From Melampsora larici-populina 98AG31 (lineage: Eukaryota; Basidiomycota; Pucciniomycetes; Pucciniales; Melampsoraceae), in assembly GCF_000204055.1 (NCBI RefSeq), contig NW_006768786.1, positions 1,153,322-1,217,321 on the forward strand: a DNA stretch of 64,000 nucleotides, in the 5' to 3' direction. The notes below the pieces were generated by a model. The model saw nothing but the letters and a program-made list of their open reading frames with translations. It did no database searches and was not told the DNA's origin. Every line of letters begins with the position of its first letter. Within the stretch, counting starts at the first letter, position 1. The position numbers and the translations under genes were made by a program. This document shows positions 10,140 to 21,518 of the stretch, piece after piece.

Positions 10140-11576
10140 ACTTCCTCTTTTGCATTAAACCAACATTAATACACATTTGAATACTAACCGGGCATCCAAT
10201 CCCCGCTGGTGACGGCAATTGATGGGTACAAATCTAGAACCCGGTTGGACAACCGAGAGGAGGAATCCCACAGCAGCACTGGCACATGAAGAGTAAGTTT
10301 ATTACTAATTGGGTTATGCAGTTCCAGAGCTAACTAGCATTGAATGTGACAGTCATTGTCACTTACCCGGAGTTACTTATTTATCTGACGTGCTTAAGCC
10401 TATCAATATTAAATGTCAAACGGGATTTAGCGATGAGGATGTAAGTATAAATAACATTGTGCATCCACAACGGCGTCCAGCAACTTACAAAGTTATTCAC
10501 CATCTTTTTGCGCATAATTTACACTACTCTTTTCCTGAGGAATGTTGTTTCCTCTTGCCTCAAATTCATCCCAAAGTTTTGGGCACAACACACCTAACAT
10601 GTTACTCATTATGTATCTGCTGCGAGCTCTGAGTACATTTGCCTTATGGTTTGCTGAAGCATCTAAGCGGGTGTACCAAACTTAACAACTACACCACAAG
10701 TCAAACTTCACAGTATCAGCAATTGAAGTCCACCAGACGTTTGAGCTTGAGATCAAATGCAAACAAGATTGAAACAAAGAGGTCAGTTTTTCATCTTTTT
10801 GTCGCATGATACCTGACTGGCCAGGAACTAATCAAGGATTGTTTACATTGACACAGTTTCATCTCATATCCATTCTCTAGTTGCCCGGTTACCTCATGAG
10901 TGAGAGCTTCAATGAGTTTGGCTCTCTCAATACCATCACAATCTCAATCCCACAAATCAGATAGGAAAAATTCTAGCTCAGTTTCCCATTCAACCCAAAT
11001 CTCAAATGCATTTTAATTTTATCTCTTCAATATTGGATTTTGTTTCTGTCTTTGGGGTTCACCGTTCTTCATAGCGCAAATTTTGACTTTTTTCCGGGAT
11101 TCTTCAATTCAATCCTTCCGATTCCTGGTGATTTTCATTGTTTTCATTTCTGTTTGCTTATTCATCATCATCAGTTGATCACATCAATCTTGTACTTTTC
11201 AAAAATCCAACATGTATCACAGTTGCAATGTTTTTCTCTGGTCATCCACTTTGGGTCATCTTTTTTTATCTTTCTCCACAGGGAAGAGGTTAGGGCACGT
11301 GAGATCTTAGATCTGACACTAAGCCTTTTTTGCTACTAAAACGCTTGACGACCCCGGAGGGCTTGAGAAAATTGCAGTGTAAGAACAAACCAAAGACCCG
11401 AGGGGCGGCAGACACTACAATAAGAATATGGGTGGGATGGTGGGAGACAAATTTTTTGCTAAAAATGATGAATAGACTATGAGAGTTTTTGTTGATAGAG
11501 ACAACTCCGAAATCTAAAGATGAATATAGGAATAAGATTTTCCTTGAGAACCATTACAGTGATCTCTTTACCATAC
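10140..11576. other. Unassigned region upstream of hAT element A
   Basis: Several frames of 80-120 codons (for example 10309-10632 +) have no recognisable domains. I see no convincing gene. Confidence 0.3.
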
Positions 11577-12112
11577 CAATACCGGAACCGCTTCGAAACA
11601 AATAGCGGTTTCGCAGCGGCTCAGGCCTCCGCTGCAACATCCAATTTACATAGCGGAGGCTGCGCAACGACACCCGGGGCCAGGAATATCCATAGCGGAG
11701 TCACCGAAGTGCAACCCCGGCCCGGGTGTCTTGCTCCGCTATATGTCGGAGCACATCATATGTATGGCTGGGGTTTGAGAACCCTCCACCCATCTGTACC
11801 CCACCTGTATCCACCCACATCTCACTCAATTCAACCAGACAAAACACCACATCTCCCTCAATTCAACCAGACGAAACACCATTGAGTGGATGCTATGCCA
11901 TCGTTTCCACTAGCCTTTCCCATAATGGACACCAAAAGTTGGGCATACGGACACCCACTGAGCTGGTCTTTGGCCAACTTGTGGTTCGCTTCCGTTCAAA
12001 GTTTTCCAAGCTTTATGAGGTACGTAATCATTTACCTCACCCAGTCCTCCCTTTATTTTTACTTAGTCTTCATCGTATCCTCCCTTTTCAATACTTAATT
12101 CGCTGATTAATC

Positions 12113-15100
12113 ATGGTTTCTAATTCCCAAAGCTCAACTCGAAACAACTTATCTGTTCCAGAGAAGAGCACTCGATCTCTTCGTCCACCTAGTCCCTCTC
12201 GTACCCAGCCCGGTTTTATCGTTCCACCCAAAGACTCACGCACTTCTCTTACCATCTCAGTCTCATTGACTACTGAGGATGAATCACCCACTGGACCACT
12301 TGCTGGTAGGCGTGCTTCTCCATGTCCCCCGGCCGTCAACAAGAGAAAGGTACCAGCACCAGGAAGAGCAAAGCCAAATGCCAACGGAAAGGTCAGTTCA
12401 TTTCTTTGCTTAATGATACATCCATAAAACAGAAACTGACTTGCCTTGCTTTGTTTCTAGCCTCGATATTCAACTAGCAAACGCGCTAGATCTACATCAC
12501 CCAGTACTTCTGGTGGTACACCTTGTCGCCCATCGAAGAAGTCCAATCTGGAGGTAAGATTTTCTTTTTCAGGATGTTCACTTGGTCCAACAGAAGTAAT
12601 CTAATAATTCCTTTTGTTTAGCCATTTGAGGTCCCTGACAATGTAGATCTGTCTCAAGGATTGGACATCGAGGTAATTAGTTCTAATATCGAAACCGGAT
12701 ACAATGAGGGTCGGAGTCTTGCTGTGAAGAACCTCCTTTTATACTATTTCCCACCGAAAGTAAGTTGTATTTTCAATTATCAACTTAATTACATCCTTTC
12801 TTTGGCTGACATGTATCTTGCTCACGTAGGGTCGTTCGTACAAATGTCGCTGGTGTCTTAATACCTACCTTAAGCACCCAACTTCCTACTTCGGTCTATG
12901 GGGCCATCGCGATGGAAACGATGTTCGCCCTGCCTGCAAAGAGCGACACCGAGCAATTGCTGCTGGTGTCTATTTGCCACCCTCCTACACCGACAAACTT
13001 GAGGCTGACAAATTAGACAACAATAAGACCTTGGACTCATTTGTCAACGGACCCAAGTTCAGTGTGGATCTATTGAATATGATCCTGGTCATTTGGATTG
13101 TTCGGCATGCCCTCCCTTGGGCTCGGTTTGAAGACCCCGCCCTCCGCGCGTCCTTTTACTCAGTCAATCGAAGTGCGGTAGTCCGATCGAAAACTTGGGC
13201 TGCCCAACAATTGGTGGAACTATTTTCGGAACTGCATAATAAGGCCATCACTGCCTTACAAGTAAGTCATCTTGTATCTATCTTTCACTCAGTCCAACTT
13301 GAACCTAAAGTGGCATGCTATCTCAATCTCATTACAGGAAAACAAAGGTCAATTTTGCTTGATACACGACGTGTGGACGACAAAAGGCAATCGATATGCC
13401 TTTGTCGGAGCCTCAGCAAACTACATTGACGACAACTGGCAATACAAGTCAAGCCATCTTACTCTCAAAATGGTCAGTTGGCGTCACTTTGGGGTTCTTC
13501 TAGCGAGACCAATTGGTCGTTTTTTGATCAAACACAATCTCCATCAAAAGATAAGTTTTCATTATTATTCTTTTTCAACTTATTTTTGTTTTTCAACTTA
13601 TTTTTGTTTTTTTGCTTATTTCAATTATTCTTCTTACATGGTAGCCCAGACCACCGATAGTGGCGGTAACAATCGGCCAATGGCAGTTGAACTCGAATCC
13701 ATGTTTTCACAGGCTGATGTTCCGGCTCATTGGGATAGCGACACACATCATGTCAGATGCTATGCCCATAAGCTCAACCTCGTGGTTGGCCATGGGCTAA
13801 AAGCCATTGGTCAAAAGGTAGGTGGCTCGAAACCTTCCATTCCTCACGGTGCGACTCTCCCCATTCCTGGACTGGAAGTAAATGATGGGGAGGATCCGGT
13901 GGCCAGTATGGTTCGGATTCGGAAGAAGAGAATGAAAACAATCTTCCGGATGAGGCTGATGGTGTTGATTACGAAGATGAAGAGGACTTACTAGGTGATG
14001 ATATTGGAGGAGTTGGTTGTGATAAGGATGATATAGTGGCCATTGCCCTTAAAAAGGTCAGTTCCTTTGCTTCGTATACCAGATCCATTTTTTTCCAATA
14101 TTGATCTTATTTTTCTCACTGGTATTGTACATTATCTCTTGTCTCACATATAGGTCGATGTGGTTTCTGGACACATAGCCAGCAGCGCCGCAGGTCGGAA
14201 TGATTTCAAGACTCGTGGCACTCGTATGGGATACAAGGGCCGTATGCTCAAGCGGCCTTGTAAAACCCAATGGAACAGTCATTACGACAGTCGCAAGGTG
14301 GCCTGTGAGGCTCAGGAGGTAAGTCATGTCAAGATACACTTCAATCTAAAATCAAAGAACTTACACTTCTCGTTGCAGATCATTAACTCGATGATTGCTG
14401 CTGATTGCAAGGCAAGATTCTTCAAAGGTGTTACAATCTCAGCATCCAAATGGGAAGCTGTCGAGCTAGTGAACAAAGTGTTGAAGGTAAGATACTTTGA
14501 TTTCATGTTTTGAATTATCAACATTTATTTATTCATTGACTAATGCATACGATTACTTTAGGTATTTGTTGATGCAACAGCCAGAGTCGAGGGAAATACC
14601 CCTACTGGTTGCATCCTTCTTGCTGAATACAAGAGAGTCATATCCGAGCTTAAAGCCCATCAAGAAGAGTGTTATGCACTTCCCAGCCTAGACAATGCGA
14701 TTACCATCATGATCAAGTGGCTTACCGAGTACCAGGACAAAGCAGCTGAATCCGAGGCCATTGTTCTTGCGACAATCCTTAATCCACGCTTTCGAACCAA
14801 GTTTTTTACCATACCTTATCCTGAACGCGACTTCGATGCCACACAATTGATTACCAATGCTTTCAATAAGCTTGTGGCACAAACTGCCCTCCCAGATCGA
14901 TCCCCAACACCCGAAAAGGACCACAATTCAGAGGACGCCGATGAGTTCGATATCTTTCAATCTAATAATAACAAAAGAAAGCCTTCTACCGAGCTGGAAG
15001 ATTATTTGCAAGGTCATAATGTGATCAATAAAGGTCAAACCCCACTTGAATGGTGGAAGGTTTGTCTCCTTTTCTTTTTGCTGTGTATCTTAATCGTTCC

Positions 15101-15403
15101 TCCTGGCTAACATTGGCTTCGATTGATTGACAGGACCACAAAGGCCGGTACCCTACCCTTGCCAGCCTTGCCCGCGATTATCTGGCGATATCAGCGACGT
15201 CATGCGCATGCAAGCGCACGTTTTCGGCCGCTGCCGATGTCTGCTCACCCGCTCGAGGCAGCATGTTGCCTAAGACCATGGAGCGATTGGTCGGCTCCCA
15301 AGCTTGGTTAAAGGAGGGGATAATCCCCAATGGAGTGTTTGCTGAAGCTGCCAAGGTGCTTCAAGGCTACGTGGACAAAATGGCGAGAAAGAAGAATCAA
15401 TAG
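12113..15403 (+). CDS. hAT transposase A (BED finger, RNase H-like core, hATC domain), near-intact
   Basis: Cuts and re-inserts hAT DNA in the nucleus. Exons: 12113-12391, 12461-12553, 12622-12759, 12830-13261, 13338-13550, 13638-about 14055, 14155-14319, 14379-14486, 14562-15059, 15135-15403. In order: a Pro/Ser/Arg-rich N-terminus; a BED-like finger (YKCRWC then H, C, H; exon 4); a first Asp in LIHDVWTTKG; a second in AQTTDSGGNN followed by HVRCYAHKLNLVV; an insertion domain; and the C-terminal dimerisation region with CACKRTFSAAAD. That last motif has Lys where the family usually has Glu. The intron 13551-13637 is ATAAGT...TTAC rather than GT-AG. A frame change in the acidic linker near 13880-13900 (to the frame encoding SDSEEENENN) is the one visible lesion. 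Otherwise the reading is continuous. Confidence 0.75.
13551..13637 (+). other. Non-canonical AT-AC intron in hAT transposase A
   Basis: The exon ends ...HQK|ATAAGTTTTC and resumes ...CTTAC|ATGGTAGCCC. The 87-nt insertion relative to the aligned transposase B exon sequence is open in frame by chance (29 codons rich in Phe/Tyr/Ser). No GT-AG alternative nearby preserves the downstream frame. Confidence 0.6.
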
Positions 15404-15764
15404 TTTCTGCCCTTTATACAATTCAAACTCCTAAAATCTCCCTTGATACAAAATAAATTAGCCTCTCAGTTTTTCTTTTCTTTATACAAGTCAAAGATCC
15501 CTTGATACAAATTAAAAAAACATGTTTTCTTATTTGTTTCTTTTTGACTTCCTTGATACATTCAAAGTGAAATCTATGTCTTTTCCTATATTCTCCCCAG
15601 CGCGCTATATAGCGATATCGTAGCGATTTCTACGCTACGATATCGTAAGAGGGTTTTTTTTTTAAAAAAAAGCGATTTGAGTGTGTAGCAGTCCATTTCG
15701 GAGCCTGCGCACCGTGATCCAAGGGGCTCAGAAACCATAGCGTTTCGTAGCGGTTCCGGCGTTG

Positions 15765-18003
15765 ACCATACATCATACAGAATCATCAAAGATGATGGAA
15801 TAAAAAATTGTGTACTCGTCTTTTGGATTTCATGATCCACACTAAGCCAACCACCTATTCCCCTTAGTTGAAACTTGTTCCAACTTACAACCTCTCAAAT
15901 CTGTTTTTGTTCTTTTTCAAATTCAGCTTTTGTCTTATTTAACTTTTTGTAACTCATGACCTAGCTTTCTGTATTTGTTTCCTCAGATTGCTACACATCT
16001 CGGAAGAATAGATCATAACTCGGCCAATGAGATTCATTGTGAGGTCTATAATTTTTGAGAATGTTCCAATGATCTGCTGCAAGTAGGTGGAAGAGTGTAC
16101 AGATATCTGTAGATGATCCTGGAGCTTTTGTAAATGTTAACCAGTCAAGAAGAGACAAGTTGAGAGCTCAAGACTGAGGATTGAGGAAGCGTCAAATTGT
16201 TCTCTAGCCTTTTGGACTTTTGGACTTTTGGACTTTGACTTTTGTTCCGCACTTGGCACATACAGATGCTACAGGTGTGTTCAGCCCAAAGCTTTGGGAT
16301 GGATTTGAGGCAAGACGAAACAGCATTCCTGGGGAAAAACTTAGTGTACATTATGTTGGAGAACTACATTCTCCGGTAATGTTTCAAAACCATTAAGACA
16401 GAACATGTTTAGTTGATTTGGACCAATCCGGATGGAAGAAAATTAGTGGAGGAAATTAAGGATATTGGTGTAGTAAGAAATGAAGATGTAGCTGGAAGAT
16501 ACCTTACGCATTGGGATAAAATAGAAGTAGTCATTTATTTTCTGTTGTTTCGTGCTGATTTGTGAAATTCTTTGACTTGGTTGTTTATTCTCTTATTATC
16601 CTCTCTCTCTCTCCCTTTTTAGTCTTTTTCCCTCATTGAGGAATCAGATTTCAAAGGTGAGATTAAAACAGATTTCTTTCACGTCTTATTTATAAATCAT
16701 TTTATTAACCAAATAGTGCCCTTGTTACTTTTAAAACCTTTCTCAATAATTTTTCTCTCTCTATCACACTTCACACTATACCGTGGTAGTTCTTTCTTTT
16801 CATATCATCCTCGTTCCTACATCCAGGTCCGTCTTGAGTTTAGCACTTGTGTTTTTGTTGTCAGCTAGTTGTCTTGTCAACAACAGGCTGAACATTTATC
16901 TTTACCTTTTTAAAAGGTTTTCTGTCTCATATTTACAGCGTCGAGCTTGTAATCACCATTTTCTTACACATTATGCACAAAAAGATGGTGAATAACTTTT
17001 GTCTTTGGGCCAGACAAAGATCTTTGGTAGGGAAAGGTGTAGACAGATTGCAAGGAATCTCCCTGAAAAAGCTCTTACCCTCAGCCAATAGAACCTGCAA
17101 GTTTGAGGTAAGTCCCTTGCTTGCACTACTTGCTCAGGGTGAGCGTGGGACTTTGTTAAGTTTAGAGAACTTCATATTTTGAAAGAGATTTTGAAGAGAA
17201 AATCTTTGAACCCTGATTCTTGTACAGAAGAACTGTGATTCTGATGTATCTTGAGCTTTGGAGTTTGCTCCATTTCAAAATGATAGGCAGGCCCATCCCT
17301 ACTCATCCATACTTCCTTCTGTACATATGTGTACAAGAATCAATGTTCATCTGTACAAAAATCACAGTTCCAAATCCTCGCTTCCAAATATCTTTCAAAA
17401 TGTTTGAACACACCTACTGTCTTCCTTGATGGAATGAGTCTTGCACAAAAATAAGCCCTTGGATTTTCACTGACTCCTTTGTAGAGTTCAGGTGATATAA
17501 GGCCGGGAGGTTTGCGCCCAGGTTGGTATTTACATAATTTGGTACCCTCACCTGGGTTTTCCGCAAATTCTTCCGCAATACACTCACTCACATCTATCGC
17601 GCTTTACTGGTCGTGAGGTCAGTCAGTCATCCTCTTTTGACTCAAATTGGTCTTAATCCAATCAAGATGCCCTTTTTTTCTTTATCTGATCAATAACCCC
17701 CCTTTGATGAGCTCACATGGACATGGAACATACTTGTGTCATGGGAACATCCATCATGGTCAAAAGTATATAAGCGCACTTTGACTGGCATGGCAGAGTT
17801 CTTCCCTTTCTTAGTTTCCTCCCCCCACAAATATGCAAGCCTCTGTTGCAAAGACACCTATGATATGATTCCACTACACCTCTATCTATATTTGAATAAT
17901 CACTGTGCTTCACTGTCCATCTTTTTTCAGTCTTGGCCCAATAACCTCCAGCCTTGAATCCACATGATCACCTCACCCTTTGATTCTTCCCAGCTCAGCA
18001 CCC
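15765..18003. other. Unassigned region right of hAT element A
   Basis: Contains an 8-bp triplet repeat (CTTTTGGA) at about 16203-16230 and scattered frames under 85 codons. A short coding-like patch at about 16420-16510 (WTNPDGRKLVEEIKD) has no family I recognise. No gene can be called. Confidence 0.3.
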
Positions 18004-18560
18004 TCATACACAGGTAGGTATTTTCATATCTCAATTTGAAGCCACGATTTATGAGTTGAGATGGATCCAGTGGAGGGTGGTCAAATGGCATAGATAATTT
18101 TTGCACAAGTTGGAATACATTTGACCACCCAAGGCATCCACCTTCTCAACTTGTACGATCCTACTCAATTTACTAACTTTATTTTTGCTGGGGTGCTGAT
18201 GTAAATATACCTCTTCACTCCCCTCTTCCATCAGTTGTTGCCTCATAACATTAACATCTGCCCTTGAAATCCGCATCACCTCATGATTTTGCATAGTTTT
18301 GTCTATTCAGTTCTCCTCTCCTCCATTGGTTCTTCTACACTCACACCCTTATAGACAGGTAAATATCTTTGGATCTCAATTTGAAGCCAAGATTTACAAG
18401 TAAAGATGGATATAGTGGAGAGTGGTTGGTCAAATGGCATGGATAATCTTTGCACAATCTGAAATACATTTGACCATCCAAGGCATTGGCCTTCGCAATG
18501 TGTACGCTCGCACACAACTTAATGACTTTGTATTGGCTGGGGTACCAATGTCCTTATAAT
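18004..18560. repeat. Imperfect ~330-bp direct duplication
   Basis: The segment at about 18010-18215 (ATCTCAATTTGAAGCCA...ATACATTTGACCA...GCTGGGGT) recurs at about 18345-18550 with roughly 80% identity by eye. Both copies start near an ACAGGTA motif and end after GCTGGGGT. Confidence 0.75.
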
Positions 18561-18689
18561 TTTGTCCCTCCCCTATGTGCATAGACGTAACGGCCCTTGT
18601 TTCACGCAATGCCAACCAATATCAAGGATGGGTGGACCCAGTGTGTAAGGAAGAAATTTCCGAATAATTTACCTCAGAGAGATTGGTAA

Positions 18690-18960
18690 GTAATCTATCC
18701 CCCAAAGCCCATTCTGGTACCAGACACTGCCAGCATTAAAGAGGTTCCTTGATGGGAATTAGCACTAGGCTGGGAAAATTTTTGAGAGTAGGATGGGTCA
18801 TGAAACCATCTCGCAGTGGCCATCCGAGGAATAAAGCATATGTTACATATGTGCAAACATCTGAGTGAATACTTAGCTATCATCTACATATAGTGCCGCT
18901 CAGTCACCTGCTCATCTGGTTGAGAAATTCACATGTAATATTTTTGTAAAGACACAAGTT
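18690..18960. repeat. Diverged partial copy of the 26.5-kb TIR repeat
   Basis: CATATGTGCAAACATCTGAG...TATCATCTACATATAG...CTCAGTCACCTGCTCATC...CACATGTAATA follows the same order as the left arm of the element at 26490. Terminal ends are not clear. Confidence 0.5.
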
Positions 18961-19621
18961 GAATAGCTCAAATGAGCTGGTGGTGTTGCCAAAAATGAAG
19001 ATATCCTGGGGTAATCAGGTAAAGCGTAAGTCAGGGCAACAGGCCACAAAAGCTACGAAAGCTATTCAAAACGTGACAAACCTGTGCACAAGCAACAGGA
19101 TCACAAATCAAGTGAGAGGTTAATGAGAAAAAGCAGCAAATACTAGATGATGTAAAAGAAGGCTTTTAGTTAGACTATTTGTTGGAGAAAAAGAGTATAG
19201 TGAAATAGCTTACAGATTCTTTTCGATAAGGAAAAGAATCTGGGTGCAAACAACTGCTACTATATATATAAAAATGAGAACAAAAAGATAGAGACACTAT
19301 TACTAATCACGAACAAAAGAGATACTCAAGTCACACACAACTTATTCCCAAAACAGACAAAATAAGCTCATTTGATTCCTTTGCACTTTCTCATAACTCA
19401 TCTTCATCTTGATTCATACATAACTTCATTAAGTTAATCTTTCTTCAATTTCAATAACCGCTTTTCTTCAACAACACTACACCGGAAGTCCTTGACCCAA
19501 TCAATCCAAAAATAGAGCATGACAAACAGGTCTAGACCAACTAGCTAATTACCACAACAATTTTCTGTAACTTTGTTACAATTGCAACACACAGCCCAAA
19601 AAATTGACTACATATATCACA
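18961..19621. other. Intergenic region, no gene seen
   Basis: AT-rich sequence with no recognisable motif. It probably includes the upstream region of the hypothetical gene that starts at 19622. Confidence 0.3.
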
Positions 19622-20247
19622 ATGGCTACTGAGGAATACTTATGGAGATATTTAGCAGTAAAAAATGGGGAATCTGGTTCCTGGGACCCATATTCCCACC
19701 TGGGAGTCTCTTTAATGCTGGCAGTGAAAGGATCCTGATTTTTCACTTTTCATATCCTTTTATACAGATATCAAGCCCCAACTCCTTCGCATTCCATGCC
19801 ACCTCTTGCCCAGGCTTATCAGTCCTGGGCAGCACTGATCTTGCCTCCCTCAATGTGAGTATCAGTTGTACTATCGCTATCTGTACTCTTGAGCCTTTTT
19901 CCAAACCAATATCCTGAGAATTTCTTGAAAACCTTGCTTAGGCCTCAATCAGATGGACCGGATTTACCCAGGACGCCCAACAATGACAAGGGGAAGCTTA
20001 CTGCATATGGTATCCCATTGACTCAGTCAGTCGGAAAACTGTCACAAAGGCCAAGGGTTTTAGGCTTGAGAGTGGGCGGTTTGTTTTCCCTGAAGATCAA
20101 ATCACTTTCAATTTTGGTTTGAACAGTGTTGAGCAACTATGTTGGGGTTGGAAAATTACTTTCTGTCAGACTCTTCCCTCCAAGGAGATCAAGATTAGAA
20201 CCAAGATTACAACATATGATGTTGAGGCTGTTCACTATACAGGCTAA
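19622..20247 (+). pseudogene. Hypothetical gene remnant with three exons
   Basis: ATG at 19622 in a good context (CACAATGGC) opens MATEEYLWRYLAVKNGESG. Joining at acceptors TTATACAG (19768) and TTGCTTAG (19940) continues the reading with ASIRWTGF and then ESGRFVFPEDQITFNFG, ending at TAA/TAG near 20247. One TGA interrupts after FTQDAQQ (19981-19983). No domain recognised. The beta-strand-rich C-terminal half (FNFGLNSVEQLCWGWKITF) suggests a small folded protein. Confidence 0.35.
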
Positions 20248-20726
20248 GGCTTTTCATCCCAAATCACTCGCGCTGCCCTGAAAAACGGAACAGAAGAACA
20301 ATATAATTTCAAGTCTAATTCCAGGTGTAAGCTATGGGACTGTGATGACATATCAAAAGACACAAATAGACCAGAGGTTGACCACCCAAGCAGGTTGGAG
20401 GCCTTTTGCTGTTGCACAATATCTCAATCATCTCAATCAGGTCGGCTTGTCCTTTTGGTTTACCTCTTCATCATGTATTTCCTCCTGTTTTTTCTCTTTT
20501 GCTTGTGCGTAGTAAGTTAAACATTGTTTGATTCCATAATTCTTGCTTTATGGGGTCCTTATGGTCCTTGGTAGTCCTCCACACATGTGAATCTACATGA
20601 ATTACAATTGCACATGATGCCTATTATCTTTCTCCCTCAGCTGCATCGGTCTACACATTTATAGTTGCTTCACCGGTGTTTTTGAATTTGGGGCGTGACT
20701 GAATGACGGCATGACAATGCCACCAT
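20248..20726. other. Intergenic stretch, no gene seen
   Basis: A short coding-like patch at about 20380-20440, ending in a donor-like AGGTCGG, and AT-rich DNA. Nothing assignable. Confidence 0.3.
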
Positions 20727-21254
20727 TTGTTCCGAATTGCGCTCATCCAACATCATCTGCTTGTGACTCCACACTTTCAAAAAAACCATCCACTGCTCGC
20801 CTTTCAAGCACCCACTACCAATTCTCCTACAATTTCCCTTCCTGATCATATTCTTCATCCTTCATCCTTTGACCTTGACTCTGCTTGTCCTTGGTTACCT
20901 TTCACCACACCTCTCTACACTGTCTCCTCGCCACATTCTCCTCACCAATGTTTTACTGAACTTACCCGCAATGTTATTGTGAAGGCGTATCATGAATCTC
21001 AAAGATACATCCTACAAATCAATCAGGGCAACTATGGTCACTTTCTGAAACAAAAGGAAGTCCAAGCAAAGTGGGTTTCAATCCAAGAAGCAACACTTGG
21101 CAAACAAATAGAAACCAAAATTTCAATAAATAAAGATTTCATTCTGATTACTGAATTTGAAGATGGAAGCAATCCCATTGCAATAGTGAACATGTCAATC
21201 CACCCTTCAGAAGTAGGTCTACGTCGTTTTTTTGCATCTGTAAATCAGTGTTAG
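20727..21254 (+). CDS. Hypothetical protein, 175 codons
   Basis: An uninterrupted frame. The first half is Pro/Ser/His-rich. The second half (FTELTRNVIVKAYHES...NPIAIVNMSIHPS) looks like a mixed alpha/beta domain. I do not recognise it. It could be an exon of a larger gene, since good donors lie near the end. Confidence 0.35.
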   Translation: MFRIALIQHHLLVTPHFQKNHPLLAFQAPTTNSPTISLPDHILHPSSFDLDSACPWLPFTTPLYTVSSPHSPHQCFTELTRNVIVKAYHESQRYILQINQGNYGHFLKQKEVQAKWVSIQEATLGKQIETKISINKDFILITEFEDGSNPIAIVNMSIHPSEVGLRRFFASVNQC

Positions 21255-21518
21255 CCAAAATTGAATCATTCTTTCCACATACAACAGTCAAATCTAAATT
21301 CTTAATGATCAATTCATCTAAATCTTTAATTTGTGCTGATTTTCTTATGATTTGTACTAAATCATTATTTCTTGGTAATAATTCAATCTAATCTACAATC
21401 TATTGAAATGAAAAACCCAATAAAAAAAACAAGAAAACAGTAAGGTCAGCAACGGGTTTCTTTTCCTGATGAAGTACTTATGGGAAAAAAAAATAAGGAG
21501 ATATTCAAGACTTACTCC

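Larger units (their letters stand above)
11577..15764 (+). mobile_element. hAT transposon A (4.2 kb)
   Basis: Terminal inverted repeats CAATACCGGAACCGCTTCGA (left) and CAACGCCGGAACCGCTACGA (complement of the right end) are flanked by identical 7-bp direct repeats ACCATAC at 11570-11576 and 15765-15771. Subterminal regions are dense in TAGCG/CGCTA motifs, likely transposase-binding sites. The element carries one multi-exon transposase gene on the plus strand. Confidence 0.85.

Noticed and set aside
13818..13906. GT-AG intron explaining the frame change in hAT A
   Set aside because: The matching stretch in hAT B (AGHIKPTTSPG, TLPTP) is similar at protein level and has no equivalent donor, so the segment is coding in both.
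19471..19490. CACTACACC as another CACTA-type terminus
   Set aside because: No inverted partner or 3-bp duplication nearby and no shared subterminal landmarks.
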